Source: Cryomorphaceae bacterium (lineage in GTDB: Bacteria; Bacteroidota; Bacteroidia; Flavobacteriales_D; Parvicellaceae). From it: DNA of 64,000 bases. Shown piece after piece: positions 27,145 through 36,816 of this stretch. Made by a program: the position numbers and the translations under genes. The stretch is from assembly GCA_905182525.1 (NCBI GenBank), contig CAJJBV010000003.1:339153-403152 (forward strand), in the 5' to 3' direction. The notes under the pieces are model-generated. The model was not told the DNA's origin and did not search any database. It saw only the letters and a list, made by a program, of their open reading frames with translations. The stretch's first letter is position 1, and each line of letters opens with the position of its first letter.

Positions 27145-27975
27145 TTACCTTACAAAAACACTCCCAGATGCTTTAGTAACAACATGAGGATTAACGCACA
27201 GGACGGGAATTTTATAATCGTTTCCAATAATTTCATCTTGAAAGGAATTTTCAAGCAATCCTAAAATTGAATCATCTTGAAGATTCATTATAGCAATTAG
27301 ATCCGCCTTCACCTTATAAGAAAGTAAAAATATTCCTTCACTTAAAGTTTTCCCTTTAGGGACTAAATGTGAAGAATTCTTAATCTTATTTGAATCAAGA
27401 TACTTAGTTGCCCAAATTTGGTTGGCTTTAAGTTTTGTTTTAATAAATGAATCTGTAGAATCGTTTGTTATAAGATGAACTTCGGAATTGAAATAATGCG
27501 CTATTTTAACCACTAATTCCAACTTTTGTTTGGTCTCGATATTTATATCTAGAGGAACAACAATATTGTCATATCCTTTAGCGTCCATTAATTTTTCTTG
27601 TACTAAAATAAAAGGAACTGGTGAGCTAGTTATTACTCTAATAGCTCGACTTCCGACTATTTTTTGCCATCTGCTATATTTATGAGTTCCCATAAAAATT
27701 AAAGAGACCCCAAACTCAGCAGCAAAGTCACCAATATCTTCAAAAATATTTCCAATTCTAACGTACGAATTTATAGTACAAGAACTTGAATATGATTTCC
27801 CAATTATTTCGTCTTTCGAAAGTTTTTTTTTGGCAGACTCAACGTCTTCTCTGGATTCAACTACATGAAGAAGAATTAACTCAGCATTTATAATTGATGA
27901 AAACCTTACTGCATGCTGGATAGCAGAGTGAGCAACATCACTAAAATCAGTAGGAACAAGTAACTTTACCTTCAT
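27145..27975 (-). CDS. Universal stress protein, tandem UspA domains
   Basis: A 276-residue cytoplasmic protein with two Usp domains. The first (residues 1-140) has VKLLVPTDFSDVAHSAIQHAVRFS and LIFMGTHKYSRWQKIVGSRA near its ATP-binding loop (G-2x-G-9x-G-S/T pattern only partly preserved). The second (140-276) has NIVVPLDINIETKQKL and ADLIAIMNLQDDS and is more degenerate. Two-domain UspA proteins of this length are typical of Bacteroidota and respond to starvation or stress. It lies immediately upstream of lysS with an 11-base gap, probably in one transcript. Confidence 0.85.
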   Translation of the reverse strand: MKVKLLVPTDFSDVAHSAIQHAVRFSSIINAELILLHVVESREDVESAKKKLSKDEIIGKSYSSSCTINSYVRIGNIFEDIGDFAAEFGVSLIFMGTHKYSRWQKIVGSRAIRVITSSPVPFILVQEKLMDAKGYDNIVVPLDINIETKQKLELVVKIAHYFNSEVHLITNDSTDSFIKTKLKANQIWATKYLDSNKIKNSSHLVPKGKTLSEGIFLLSYKVKADLIAIMNLQDDSILGLLENSFQDEIIGNDYKIPVLCVNPHVVTKASGSVFVR

Positions 27976-28049
27976 TTTGAATTTACTTTTTAATATTATT
28001 AAAATTTAACCCTGTGCATCAATGGAGAAATAAATAAGCTAATATAATT

Positions 28050-28487
28050 TTAAGCTATTTTCTCTTTAATAATTTCTTTATTATCAACTAAATTATCTTC
28101 AGAGTTAGTAAGGTCTTTAAGAACAGCACCCATTTTACAATTTCCTGAGAAGATTGCTCCGGGTTCTATTGACAACTTATTTGTAGAAATTTCACCTTGT
28201 AGTTTAGCAGTACTTTTTAATGACAATAATTCATCTACTTCAATCTTTCCGTTTAATTTGCCTTCTAAATCGGCATTTTTACAATTAATATTGCCGTCAA
28301 TTTTTCCAGTTGGACCTAAAACTAATCTTCCTTTAACTGTAATAGTACCTTTTAAATATCCATCTATTCTAATATTAGAATCAGACTTAATATCACCTTC
28401 AATATGAGTCCCCTCAACTATTCTGTTAAGTCTTTCAGGTGACTGGTTGTTATAATTTGCCATGCTTTTTTCAGATTTAAATACCAT
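28050..28487 (-). CDS. Bactofilin (polymer-forming cytoskeletal protein)
   Basis: About 145 residues. The core, RIVEGTHIEGDIKSDSNIRI through GAIFSGNCKMG, is a right-handed beta-helix of short repeats (GDIKS, GTITVKGRLVLG, GKIDGNINCKNADLEGKL, GKIEVDELLSL). This is the hallmark of bactofilins, which polymerise without nucleotides and scaffold cell-wall or polar structures. I chose the start at 28487 (MVFKSEKSMANYNN), which resembles family N-termini; Met at 28463 is the alternative. It follows sprE/porW by about 40 bases on the same strand and is likely co-transcribed. Confidence 0.88.
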   Translation of the reverse strand: MVFKSEKSMANYNNQSPERLNRIVEGTHIEGDIKSDSNIRIDGYLKGTITVKGRLVLGPTGKIDGNINCKNADLEGKLNGKIEVDELLSLKSTAKLQGEISTNKLSIEPGAIFSGNCKMGAVLKDLTNSEDNLVDNKEIIKEKIA

Positions 28488-28528
28488 GAGTAATTTTCTG
28501 CAAATATACAAAAATGATGAAATTCAAA

Positions 28529-31181
28529 TTATTCATAAAATTGTTTGAAGAACTCAAGGTAATTAATAGTGTTTTTTTCAATATATAATTCTCTTAAATT
28601 TTTTGGATTAATTATGAAAAAATCTTCGTTTTTATAACTTTTAATTTTGCCTTTATTAGCTTTAAAAGCTAAAAGATAATCTAGGGCTTTTTTACTATTT
28701 TTAAAATACTTAACAATTATCATCTGGTCTGATGTGTTTAGAAAGGTACTTGAAACTTTAAGTTTTAATTCTGAAAAATTAGAGGAGTTGAAGTTAGCAG
28801 TATTATTTTTAGCTGAATTTATTGAGAAACCATCTTTTGGGGCAATTAGTATAAAATAATGTAAAGTATCTGGATTATACGTAAAATCCCATTTTTCTTT
28901 TTGATTTAAGTTTTCTGCTGTTTTAACTTTTAAATCATTTAATACTGAAATGGCCTGATCGGCAAATTCAGTTCCTAAACATTGTTTGACAATTGATTTT
29001 AAAGTGCTAATTAGTTTAGTGTTATTATTTAAAGTGTCATTATTCTTTTTTAACGAATAAGCTTTTAAAAGTCCGTACTGGCAAAATAAAGGGTTGGTGG
29101 TGTCTTTCATTTTATTAGAACAGGCTTCAATGGTATTGGTATATTTCCCAGCTTTATATCCTGAAAATAGTTTTGAATATTCCGTATTTTCTTTTTTCAT
29201 TGCTAGGCTTTCATCACTTAAGGTTTTCCCCCCAAGTAGTAATTTTGCATACTTACTATTTGGGTAATTATCAAGAAGTAACTGCTTCATTTCAAGACTA
29301 GATTTTTGAGCACCTAGCTCTTTGTAAATAGTATATAACTCGTAAATTGAAGCAATTGATTGAATCTTAGGTTGAAAATTATCTGCAATCCTTTTAAAAT
29401 ATTTTGCAGAACGTTCTAGATTTTTAGTTTCGTAGTGGTGGATTAGTCCTAAATTAAAAAGTGAGGTTAAAATTGAATCCCTCATCGAGCTTAATAATTC
29501 ATCATTATCACATGGCAAGTTTTGAGAAAGCTCGTCAAATAAGTCGGTATTTGAAAAGTCAGATTCAATGCCATCAGTTTCATCAAAAAACATATTACTT
29601 TTAGTAGATCTTCTCCAATTATCGTCTAACCTCATTTTTCCCCACTTTTTATCAAATTCTATTTTCCCTCTGTTAAGGGTAGATTGATCCCAAATAAAAA
29701 AAGATTGACTTGATGTATTATTAGTTGGGGTTTTATTTAAACTACTTGATGCTAACAGAGGAGATTCTGATTGTTTTGATCTTTTAGCTATCACTAAGTC
29801 TACCGCTTGATAAATTTTATCTCTTCTTTCTTTTGGGCCTAAGGAGCATATGGCAATTAAGCTATCATTCACATCAATTGTAGCTCTATTAATAAAAATT
29901 GCACTTAAAAGTTTATATTTTTTTTCTACTAGATCTTTAAATTTATAATCATTGAGTGGGGTTTTTTTAATGGAATCATAATAAAAATAAGATTTAATAT
30001 ATTGTGACTTATCAAAATATAAATCTCCCATTCTTTTCATAGATTTTATTTTTTGAGCAAGATTACTAACGCTTAGATTAATAGATTTTTGAAGTTGCTG
30101 CTTTCCTAGCTCATCATTTTTATTTTTAAATTCAATTTCGGCCAATGCATAATAGATCTGATCAAAAAATTCAATGTTTTTATCATCTTTAAGCATTTTT
30201 AGTAATTGAGCCTTAATAGACTTTGAATCATCCCCACTAAATGAAAGTGCTCTATTTATTTTGGCTTGGAACGCCATCTCGTATTCAGGGTTTCTTTCTA
30301 CAACTTGTTGATAGTAAACAGATGCCTTGTAATTATTTTCTGCATGGTAGAGCTGAGCTAAAATGAAAATTAATCTAGTTTTAAATTTCTTTTTTTGCTT
30401 GTCTTCTATCGCAGTTTCAAGATTTTCAATTGCTTTTTTAGTAAAGTTACTTTTAATGTAAAGGTCTGCTAATGTTGGATAAACTTGACTTAAGATTTGA
30501 TTTGAAATTAAGGGCTCTTTATTTTCTAAGTAATCAATCCTATTATCATAATTTAAAGCTAATATTAATTTGTCTTTTAATTTGAGCTTACTATCTTTTT
30601 TAAGATTTTTTAATTGTTCTTCATTTTTAGCCAAGATGTTAAGTAATATATCTTCTGCCTCATCATAAGCTTTCATTTCGATTAAAACTTTAGCCTGCCA
30701 AAAAATACTTCTGTAAAAATTGTCTTCAATTTTATAATGATTTTCAACATATTGAAAAATTTTCAATGCTTTTGGGAAGTCTTTCTTAAAGTATCTTGTT
30801 CTCCCCATAGTCATCCAATTATCGTCTATATATTTGCACCATTCTTTGCTTCCTGTTCCTTCCCTTTTTAGCGTGTGGCATTCTATGTTTATAAATAACT
30901 AATTCGCATTTTCTGTAGGCTGTATCCATAGGAGCATACCAACTTTTAGATTCCACTTTGTTAGGTGTTGGGAAAACTGGTAAAATAGAATTGTAATTTT
31001 CTTTTCTGGAATTTAGAAACTCATTGTAGGTTTCTTTTATAATTTCATTTGCATTAAAATATCCATTATACTTTGCGTGTAAATTATGAAATCCTCTATG
31101 TATCGTTGTGTTTTTTTCTGTTGAACATTGTGACGTGAAAACAGCAATTATTATTAAAATACAAGATTTAAATATTCTCAT
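28529..31181 (-). CDS. sprE: SprE/PorW-like T9SS TPR lipoprotein (one frameshift)
   Basis: About 884 residues after joining, close to the length of SprE of Flavobacterium johnsoniae. The lipoprotein signal is MRIFKSCILIIIAVFTSQC. The family N-terminus follows (HRGFHNLHAKYNGYFNANEI and SWYAPMDTAYRKCELVIYKH), then many tetratricopeptide helices (DFPKALKIFQYVENHY, AIENLETAIEDKQKKKFK, RSAKYFKRIADNF). SprE/PorW is an outer-membrane-associated lipoprotein needed for type IX secretion and gliding. The frame is broken at about 30835: one frame ends HAKKGRNRKQRM, while the other reads GTGSKEWCKYIDDNWMTMG, the expected continuation. Three T9SS cargo proteins in the same window fit the presence of this component. 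It is divergent from the M23 peptidase gene. Confidence 0.85.
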
Positions 31182-31283
31182 TAAAATTTTATCTCTGCAA
31201 TATTAACTACAATCTAATGAACTTATTGTATTAGATATTTATTGAGTAAATATATTTTAAGATATTTGTATAATTATTATCAT

Positions 31284-32183
31284 ATGAAAAAAACAAAACA
31301 ATCTGAATCAAGATTTAAGAACTGGCTTAAAACCCTTCAACAAAAAAGAAGGATTGTTGTTCTTGATGAGGAAAGTTTTGAAGAAAAAAGAAATTTCACA
31401 ACTTCAAAATTTTCTTTATTTATACTTTTTTTATTCTCTATTATTGTATTTTCATTAGGTGGTTTTTTATTAATCTCCAATACTTCTCTTAAAACATTAA
31501 TCTCTGGTTACCCTAGTCCGACTGATCAAAAGGAGTTAATAGATAATCATATTGCCTTAGATCAAAAATTGAATGATTTAATTGTAAAAACTGAAAAAGA
31601 AGAACAATACATTAATAATATTCAAAAAATTCTTAGAGGAGATAGCCCTAGTAGTCGTGATACAATTTTTAGAGATTTTAAACCTAAAAAAGCTAATAGT
31701 GAAAATGTCCTATCAGTTTCAGAAAAAACTATGAGAGAAAAAGTAAATAAGAGAGAAAAATATGATATAGATGTTATTCCTGGTGGTGCTCTTAAAAAAG
31801 ATGTACTTCCAGAAATACTACTTTTCCCTCCAATAGTTGGGGAACTAACAAATGAAATGAATATTTCTTCAGGACATTTTGGTGTAGATATCATAGCTCC
31901 AAAAAATGAAGCAGTTGTTGCAATTTTAAAAGGGACTATTGTTTATCAAAATTGGTCGCCAACTGATGGGCATGTAGTACATATTCAGCACAAAAACAAT
32001 TTACTTTCTATTTACAAGCATAATTCTGAGGTTTTAAAAAAAATTGGTGAATATGTAGATGCCGGAGAGCCAATCTCTATTGTTGGCAACAGCGGGGAGC
32101 ACTCAACAGGACCTCATTTACATTTTGAACTTTGGCACAATGGCTATCCCATAAACCCAGAAAAATTCATCAATTTTCAATAA
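31284..32183 (+). CDS. M23-family (LytM-like) peptidase, membrane-anchored
   Basis: A 299-residue protein starting at the Met at 31284; a start at 31242 would add 14 residues that lack family likeness. The cytoplasmic N-terminus is basic, followed by one membrane span (FSLFILFLFSIIVFSLGGFLL), a linker of about 110 residues and a C-terminal peptidase domain. Zinc ligands and catalytic residues are seen in GHFGVDIIAP (H..D) and GPHLHFELW (HxH), and YKHNSEVLKK carries another conserved His. Such enzymes cut peptidoglycan crosslinks or regulate cell separation. Unlike many LytM proteins lacking ligands, this one keeps them. It is divergent from sprE/porW, with about 100 bases of shared promoter region. 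Confidence 0.9.
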   Translation: MKKTKQSESRFKNWLKTLQQKRRIVVLDEESFEEKRNFTTSKFSLFILFLFSIIVFSLGGFLLISNTSLKTLISGYPSPTDQKELIDNHIALDQKLNDLIVKTEKEEQYINNIQKILRGDSPSSRDTIFRDFKPKKANSENVLSVSEKTMREKVNKREKYDIDVIPGGALKKDVLPEILLFPPIVGELTNEMNISSGHFGVDIIAPKNEAVVAILKGTIVYQNWSPTDGHVVHIQHKNNLLSIYKHNSEVLKKIGEYVDAGEPISIVGNSGEHSTGPHLHFELWHNGYPINPEKFINFQ

Positions 32184-32209
32184 AGTTTTTTTCTTAAGGT
32201 CATTATACC

Positions 32210-32217
32210 TAAATTTG
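32210..32217 (+). promoter_or_regulatory. Candidate Bacteroidota -7 promoter box
   Basis: TAAATTTG matches the TAnnTTTG box recognised by the main sigma factor in Bacteroidota. It ends 16 bases before the ATG of the YceD-like gene, leaving a short leader. A T-rich stretch stands in the -33 position but without a clear TTG. Confidence 0.5.
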
Positions 32218-32233
32218 CAAGCTATTTAAAGTA

Positions 32234-32752
32234 ATGGAAGAATTAAAAGAATTTTGTATTCCATTTTCAAGTCTTAAGCTTGGATCTAATTTTTTCAACT
32301 TTAAAATAGAAAACTCGTTCTTTGAAGCTTTTAATTACCCCCGTTACGAATCTTGTAGCATAAATTTAGCACTAGATTTTAGAAAAGAAAATTCAGTGAT
32401 GGACTTGAGATTTCATTATCAAGGAAATACTAATGTTAGTTGTGATAGATGTTTAGATCTTGTTTCGATTGATTTTAATTATGAGTTTAATTGCTTAATT
32501 AAATTCCTTTATCAGAATGAAGAAATTATAAAAGATGATATTATTTATCTTCCAGAAGAAAGTTATGAATATAATATTAGCCATCTTTTCTACGAGCATT
32601 TTTTACTAAACTTCCCTAAGAAAGTAGTTCATAAAAAAAATGAATGTAACAATAAGCAAGTTAAATTAATGGAACAATATTTAAAAAGAGATTCCGATTC
32701 AGAATTTGATCCAAGATGGGAAAAACTTAAAGCTTTTAAGAAAGAAAATTAA
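32234..32752 (+). CDS. DUF177 (YceD-like) protein
   Basis: A 172-residue protein of the YceD/DUF177 family, often located just before rpmF and linked to 23S rRNA or ribosome biogenesis. The motif VSCDRCLDLVSIDFNYEFNC contains CxxC plus a later Cys and may bind zinc. The acidic C-terminal half ends DSDSEFDPRWEKLKAFKK, a family feature. It starts the yceD-rpmF-plsX-fabH-accB-accC run; the gap to rpmF is 18 bases. Function beyond the genetic context is not established. Confidence 0.85.
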   Translation: MEELKEFCIPFSSLKLGSNFFNFKIENSFFEAFNYPRYESCSINLALDFRKENSVMDLRFHYQGNTNVSCDRCLDLVSIDFNYEFNCLIKFLYQNEEIIKDDIIYLPEESYEYNISHLFYEHFLLNFPKKVVHKKNECNNKQVKLMEQYLKRDSDSEFDPRWEKLKAFKKEN

Positions 32753-32770
32753 AATATTTTAAATAAAATT

Positions 32771-32962
32771 ATGGCACATCCAAAACGTAAACAGTCTAAA
32801 ACAAGGAGAGACAAAAGAAGAACTCATTACAAAGCATCTACTCAACAACTTGCTACTTGCCCAACAACAGGTGAAACTCACTTATACCATAGAGCTCATT
32901 GGTCAGAGGGTAAACTTTATTACAAAGGCAAAGTCGTTATGGAAAAAGAAGCGGTAGCTTAA
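32771..32962 (+). CDS. rpmF: 50S ribosomal protein L32
   Basis: 63 residues, very basic: [20 protein letters not shown], then a middle zinc-ribbon remnant ([18 protein letters not shown]) in which one Cys remains and His and Tyr replace others, as in zinc-free Bacteroidota L32. It is a component of the large ribosomal subunit. Coupling to plsX and fabH downstream (10 bases to plsX) is the classic arrangement linking ribosome supply and lipid synthesis. Confidence 0.97.
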   Translation: MAHPKRKQSKTRRDKRRTHYKASTQQLATCPTTGETHLYHRAHWSEGKLYYKGKVVMEKEAVA

Positions 32963-32971
32963 CCTGATTTT

Positions 32972-33910
32972 TTGAAAATTGGATTGGATATTATGGGCGG
33001 AGACAACTCGCCTGATGCTACCTTAAATGGTGCTTATCTAGCTACTAAAGAACTAAAAGAAAATGAAAAAATAGTTTTAGTAGGAGATGAAAATATAGCT
33101 AAAAGCTGGCTGTTTTCTAAAAATATAGATTCTTCTATATTTGAATTCATTCATGCTGATGAAGTTATTACCATGAACGAACATGCTACAAAAGCACTTC
33201 GAAAAAAACCCAATAATAGTATTTCAATAGGATTCAAAGCTCTTAAAGACAAAGAAATTGATGTCTTTTCCAGTGCTGGAAATTCTGGGGCTATGTTGGT
33301 GGGCAGCATGTTTTCAATTGGGCCCATCAAGGGTGTTATAAGGCCTAGTATAACTTCTGTTTTGCCTAAAAAGAATGGTGGAGTAGGATTAATTTTAGAC
33401 GTAGGTGTTAACGCAGATTGTAAGCCTGACGTATTATTTCAATTTGCTATTTTAGGGAGTCTTTTTGCTGAAAATGTATATAATATCAAAAATCCAAAAG
33501 TTGGGCTTTTAAATATTGGAGAGGAAAGAGGAAAAGGAAATTTACTTACTCAAGCAACCTATCGACTTTTAGAGGATAATGATGACATTAATTTTATTGG
33601 TAATATTGAAGGTAGAGACCTTTTTAATGACAAGGCTGATGTTGTTGTTTGCGATGGATTCACTGGAAATGTGGTGCTTAAATTAGCGGAATCTTTTTAC
33701 ACCTTAATCGATCAAAAAAAACTTTCTGATCCTTATTTTGATAGATTTAATTATGAAATATATGGCGGAACTCCGGTTTTAGGAGTAGATGGCAATGTTC
33801 TAATTGGTCATGGGATTAGCAATGAAAATGCTATTAAAAATATGATTTTACTTGGAAAAGACTTAATTAATTCTAAACTTAATTCTAAAATTAAAAAAGC
33901 TTTTAAATGA
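32972..33910 (+). CDS. plsX: Phosphate acyltransferase PlsX
   Basis: A 312-residue enzyme that makes acyl-phosphate from acyl-ACP and phosphate for phospholipid synthesis. Conserved parts are IGLDIMGGDNSPDATLNGA, VFSSAGNSGAMLVGSMFSIG, RPSITSVLPKKNGG, LILDVGVNADCKP, VGLLNIGEERGKGN and DVVVCDGFTGNVVLKL, all in the expected order. The start is a TTG at 32972; the next candidate Met (residue 8, IMGGD) would cut into the conserved N-terminus. Its last four bases overlap the fabH start (ATGA). Confidence 0.95.
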   Translation: MKIGLDIMGGDNSPDATLNGAYLATKELKENEKIVLVGDENIAKSWLFSKNIDSSIFEFIHADEVITMNEHATKALRKKPNNSISIGFKALKDKEIDVFSSAGNSGAMLVGSMFSIGPIKGVIRPSITSVLPKKNGGVGLILDVGVNADCKPDVLFQFAILGSLFAENVYNIKNPKVGLLNIGEERGKGNLLTQATYRLLEDNDDINFIGNIEGRDLFNDKADVVVCDGFTGNVVLKLAESFYTLIDQKKLSDPYFDRFNYEIYGGTPVLGVDGNVLIGHGISNENAIKNMILLGKDLINSKLNSKIKKAFK

Positions 33911-34893
33911 ATAATATAAATGCTGCTATTACTTGCGTGCATGGTGTTGTCCCTGAAAAAATTCTTACAAATAAGGATTTAGAAAAAATGGTTGACACTA
34001 ATGATGAGTGGATTGTTTCAAGAACTGGAATAAAAGAAAGAAGAATTGTATCTGGTGGTGAAACACTTTCTGATATGGGAAGTGATGTTGTAAAAGAAAT
34101 TTGTAAAAAAAGAGGGATTTCTCCACTTGAAATAGACATGATAATTGTTGGAACTATAACTCCAGATCATCGTTTCCCAAGTTCCTCGAATATCATTTGT
34201 GAAAAAAGTGGAGCAACTAACGCTTGGGGGTTTGATTTAAGTGCCGCTTGTTCTGGTTTTATATTTACTTTAATCACAGGTCAACAATTTATTGAGAGTG
34301 GAAAATATAAAAAAGTAATTGTTTTGGGCGCTGATATAATGTCTTCAATTGTTAATTATGAAGATAGAAATACTTGTATTTTATTTGGAGATGGTTGCGC
34401 AGGGGTTCTTTTAGAGCCTAATGAGGAAGGTCATGGAATTTTGGATTCTATTTTAAAAGTTGATGGATCTGGAAAAGATCTGCTTATTCAAAAATATGGT
34501 GGATCTGCATATCCAATAACTAATGAAAATGTTGGAGACCCAAACACTTACATGTACCAAGAAGGAAAATCTGTTTTTAAGTTTGCAGTAACAAACATGG
34601 CAGACGTATCAGCAGAAATAATGGAAAGGAATAATCTTACAGGAAATGATGTAGATTGGTTAGTCCCTCATCAAGCAAACCTAAGGATTATTGACGCTAC
34701 TGCTAACAGAATGGGATTAACTAAGGATAAGGTAATGATCAATATTAACAAATATGGCAACACTACTGCTGCAACAATTCCCTTATGTCTATGGGATTGG
34801 GAAAATAAGCTAAAAAAAGGAGATAATATTGTCTTAGCTGCATTTGGCGGAGGGTTCACATGGGGAAGCGTTTACTTAAAATGGGCATATTAA
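33907..34893 (+). CDS. fabH: 3-oxoacyl-ACP synthase III (KAS III)
   Basis: A 328-residue condensing enzyme that starts fatty-acid chains from acyl-CoA and malonyl-ACP. The catalytic triad is visible: Cys in FDLSAACSGFIFTL, His in WLVPHQANLRI and Asn in NINKYGNTTAATIPL. The N-terminal EKILTNKDLEKMVDTNDEWI and SRTGIKERRIV blocks are typical. It overlaps plsX by four bases. The accB gene follows after 63 bases. Confidence 0.96.
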   Translation: MNNINAAITCVHGVVPEKILTNKDLEKMVDTNDEWIVSRTGIKERRIVSGGETLSDMGSDVVKEICKKRGISPLEIDMIIVGTITPDHRFPSSSNIICEKSGATNAWGFDLSAACSGFIFTLITGQQFIESGKYKKVIVLGADIMSSIVNYEDRNTCILFGDGCAGVLLEPNEEGHGILDSILKVDGSGKDLLIQKYGGSAYPITNENVGDPNTYMYQEGKSVFKFAVTNMADVSAEIMERNNLTGNDVDWLVPHQANLRIIDATANRMGLTKDKVMININKYGNTTAATIPLCLWDWENKLKKGDNIVLAAFGGGFTWGSVYLKWAY

Positions 34894-34956
34894 CATTTAT
34901 AATCACCGTTTAAATCATTTTTATTTTAGATTTACATATTATTTAATGATTTAAAT

Positions 34957-35460
34957 ATGAACATTAACGAAATTCAAGATTTAATAAAATTCGTCGCCAA
35001 GGCTGGTGTTAACGAAGTAGAGATTGAGAAAAAAGACTTTAAGCTTGTCATAAAGTCAGATTATATGGCTAAGAAAAAAACCAATTTTAAAGAAGAGACT
35101 AAAATTGTGCAACAGATTAGTCCTGTAGGAGCAATGCATCCTCCAATGGTTCAGCCTCAAGTAATCGCTGAAGTTACCAAGCCTGAAAAAAAGGAAGATA
35201 CTAAAGAAGACAGTAATTTGGTTACGATTAAAGCGCAAATGATTGGGACTTTTTATCGTTCTTCAGCACCAGAAAAACCGCCTTTTGTTGAAGTGGGATC
35301 GGTAATTAAGCCTGGTGATACGTTATGTATAATTGAAGCAATGAAATTATTCAATGAAATTGAGTCTGAAGTTTCTGGTAGAATTGTAAAAGTATTAGTG
35401 GATGATGTTTCTCCTATAGAATTTGACCAACCTCTTTTTCTTATAGATCCTAATATTTAA
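34957..35460 (+). CDS. accB: Biotin carboxyl carrier protein of acetyl-CoA carboxylase
   Basis: A 167-residue carrier of biotin in acetyl-CoA carboxylase. An N-terminal helical region (MNINEIQDLIKFVAKAGVNE) and a flexible Pro/Glu/Lys-rich linker precede the biotinyl domain. The domain includes TFYRSSAPEKPPFVEVG and the biotinylation motif CIIEAMKLFNEIES, where Lys of EAMKL carries biotin. accC follows 15 bases later. Confidence 0.96.
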   Translation: MNINEIQDLIKFVAKAGVNEVEIEKKDFKLVIKSDYMAKKKTNFKEETKIVQQISPVGAMHPPMVQPQVIAEVTKPEKKEDTKEDSNLVTIKAQMIGTFYRSSAPEKPPFVEVGSVIKPGDTLCIIEAMKLFNEIESEVSGRIVKVLVDDVSPIEFDQPLFLIDPNI

Positions 35461-35475
35461 AGACCCCCTTTAATT

Positions 35476-36816
35476 ATGTTCAAAAAAATTCTGATTGCCA
35501 ATCGAGGTGAAATAGCTTTACGTGTTATAAGGACTTGTAAAGAAATGGGAATTAAGACAGTTGCTGTTTATTCTACTGCTGATAAAGACAGTTTACATGT
35601 TAAATTTGCAGATGAAGCAGTTTGTGTTGGCCCTCCATCAAGCAAAGACTCTTATTTAAAAATACCTAATATTATATCTGCTGCTGAAATTACAAATGCC
35701 GATGCGATTCACCCTGGTTATGGATTCCTTTCAGAAAATTCAAACTTTTCTAGAATCTGTCAAGAACATGAAATTAAGTTCATAGGTGCATTACCCGAAC
35801 AGATAGATTCAATGGGCGACAAAGCGTCTGCAAAAGAAACAATGAGAAATGCAAAAGTTCCAACAATTCCTGGTTCAGTTGGTATTATTAAAGATCTTAA
35901 AGAAGCGAAAAAAATTGCTAATAAAATAACCTATCCAGTAATGCTAAAAGCTACTGCAGGTGGTGGCGGGAAAGGTATGAGACTATGCTGGAATGATAAT
36001 CAGTTAGTAGAAGGATGGTCGTCTGCAAGAACTGAAGCTGCTGCCGCCTTTGGAAATGATGGAATGTATATGGAAAAATTTATTGAAGAGCCAAGACACA
36101 TTGAAATTCAAATAGCTGCAGATCAATTTGGAAATGTTTGTCACCTTTCTGAAAGAGATTGTTCTATTCAAAGAAGACATCAAAAATTAGTTGAAGAAAC
36201 TCCATCTCCATTCATGACCACAGATTTAAGAACTAAAATGGGGAAAGCAGCTAAAAAAGCTGCAAAAGCCGTAAAATATGAAGGAGTAGGTACCGTTGAA
36301 TTTTTAGTAGATAAATTTCGGAACTTCTACTTTATGGAGATGAATACTCGAATTCAAGTAGAGCATACTATCACTGAAGAGGTTATAAATCATGATTTAA
36401 TTAAGGAGCAAGTTAAAATTGCCTTTGGTGAAAAAATATCAGGAAAAGATTATTTTCCTCAAATGCATTCTATTCAATGTAGAATTAATGCGGAAGATCC
36501 ACATAAAAATTTCATTCCTTCACCTGGGAAAATTACTAATTATCACTCGCCTGGAGGACACGGTATTCGTATTGATACTCATGTTTATGCAAGTTATATA
36601 ATTCCTCCGTATTATGATTCTCTGATTTCTAAGCTAATAACAGTTGCCCAAACTAGAGAAGAGGCTATTCAAAAAATGAAAAGAGCTTTAGATGAGTACA
36701 TTATTGAAGGAGTTAAAACTACCATCCCTTTTCACCAGCAATTATTAGAGAATGAAAAGTTTATTAAAGGTGATTTTACTACTAAATTTATGGATGATTT
36801 TGAAATTAAATCTTAA
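35476..36816 (+). CDS. accC: Biotin carboxylase subunit of acetyl-CoA carboxylase
   Basis: A 446-residue ATP-grasp enzyme that carboxylates biotin on AccB. Motifs are [35 protein letters not shown], the glycine-rich ATP loop [48 protein letters not shown] and [15 protein letters not shown]. Length matches AccC rather than a larger propionyl-CoA carboxylase chain. Its stop overlaps the convergent mfd stop region by four bases. Confidence 0.96.
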   Translation: MFKKILIANRGEIALRVIRTCKEMGIKTVAVYSTADKDSLHVKFADEAVCVGPPSSKDSYLKIPNIISAAEITNADAIHPGYGFLSENSNFSRICQEHEIKFIGALPEQIDSMGDKASAKETMRNAKVPTIPGSVGIIKDLKEAKKIANKITYPVMLKATAGGGGKGMRLCWNDNQLVEGWSSARTEAAAAFGNDGMYMEKFIEEPRHIEIQIAADQFGNVCHLSERDCSIQRRHQKLVEETPSPFMTTDLRTKMGKAAKKAAKAVKYEGVGTVEFLVDKFRNFYFMEMNTRIQVEHTITEEVINHDLIKEQVKIAFGEKISGKDYFPQMHSIQCRINAEDPHKNFIPSPGKITNYHSPGGHGIRIDTHVYASYIIPPYYDSLISKLITVAQTREEAIQKMKRALDEYIIEGVKTTIPFHQQLLENEKFIKGDFTTKFMDDFEIKS

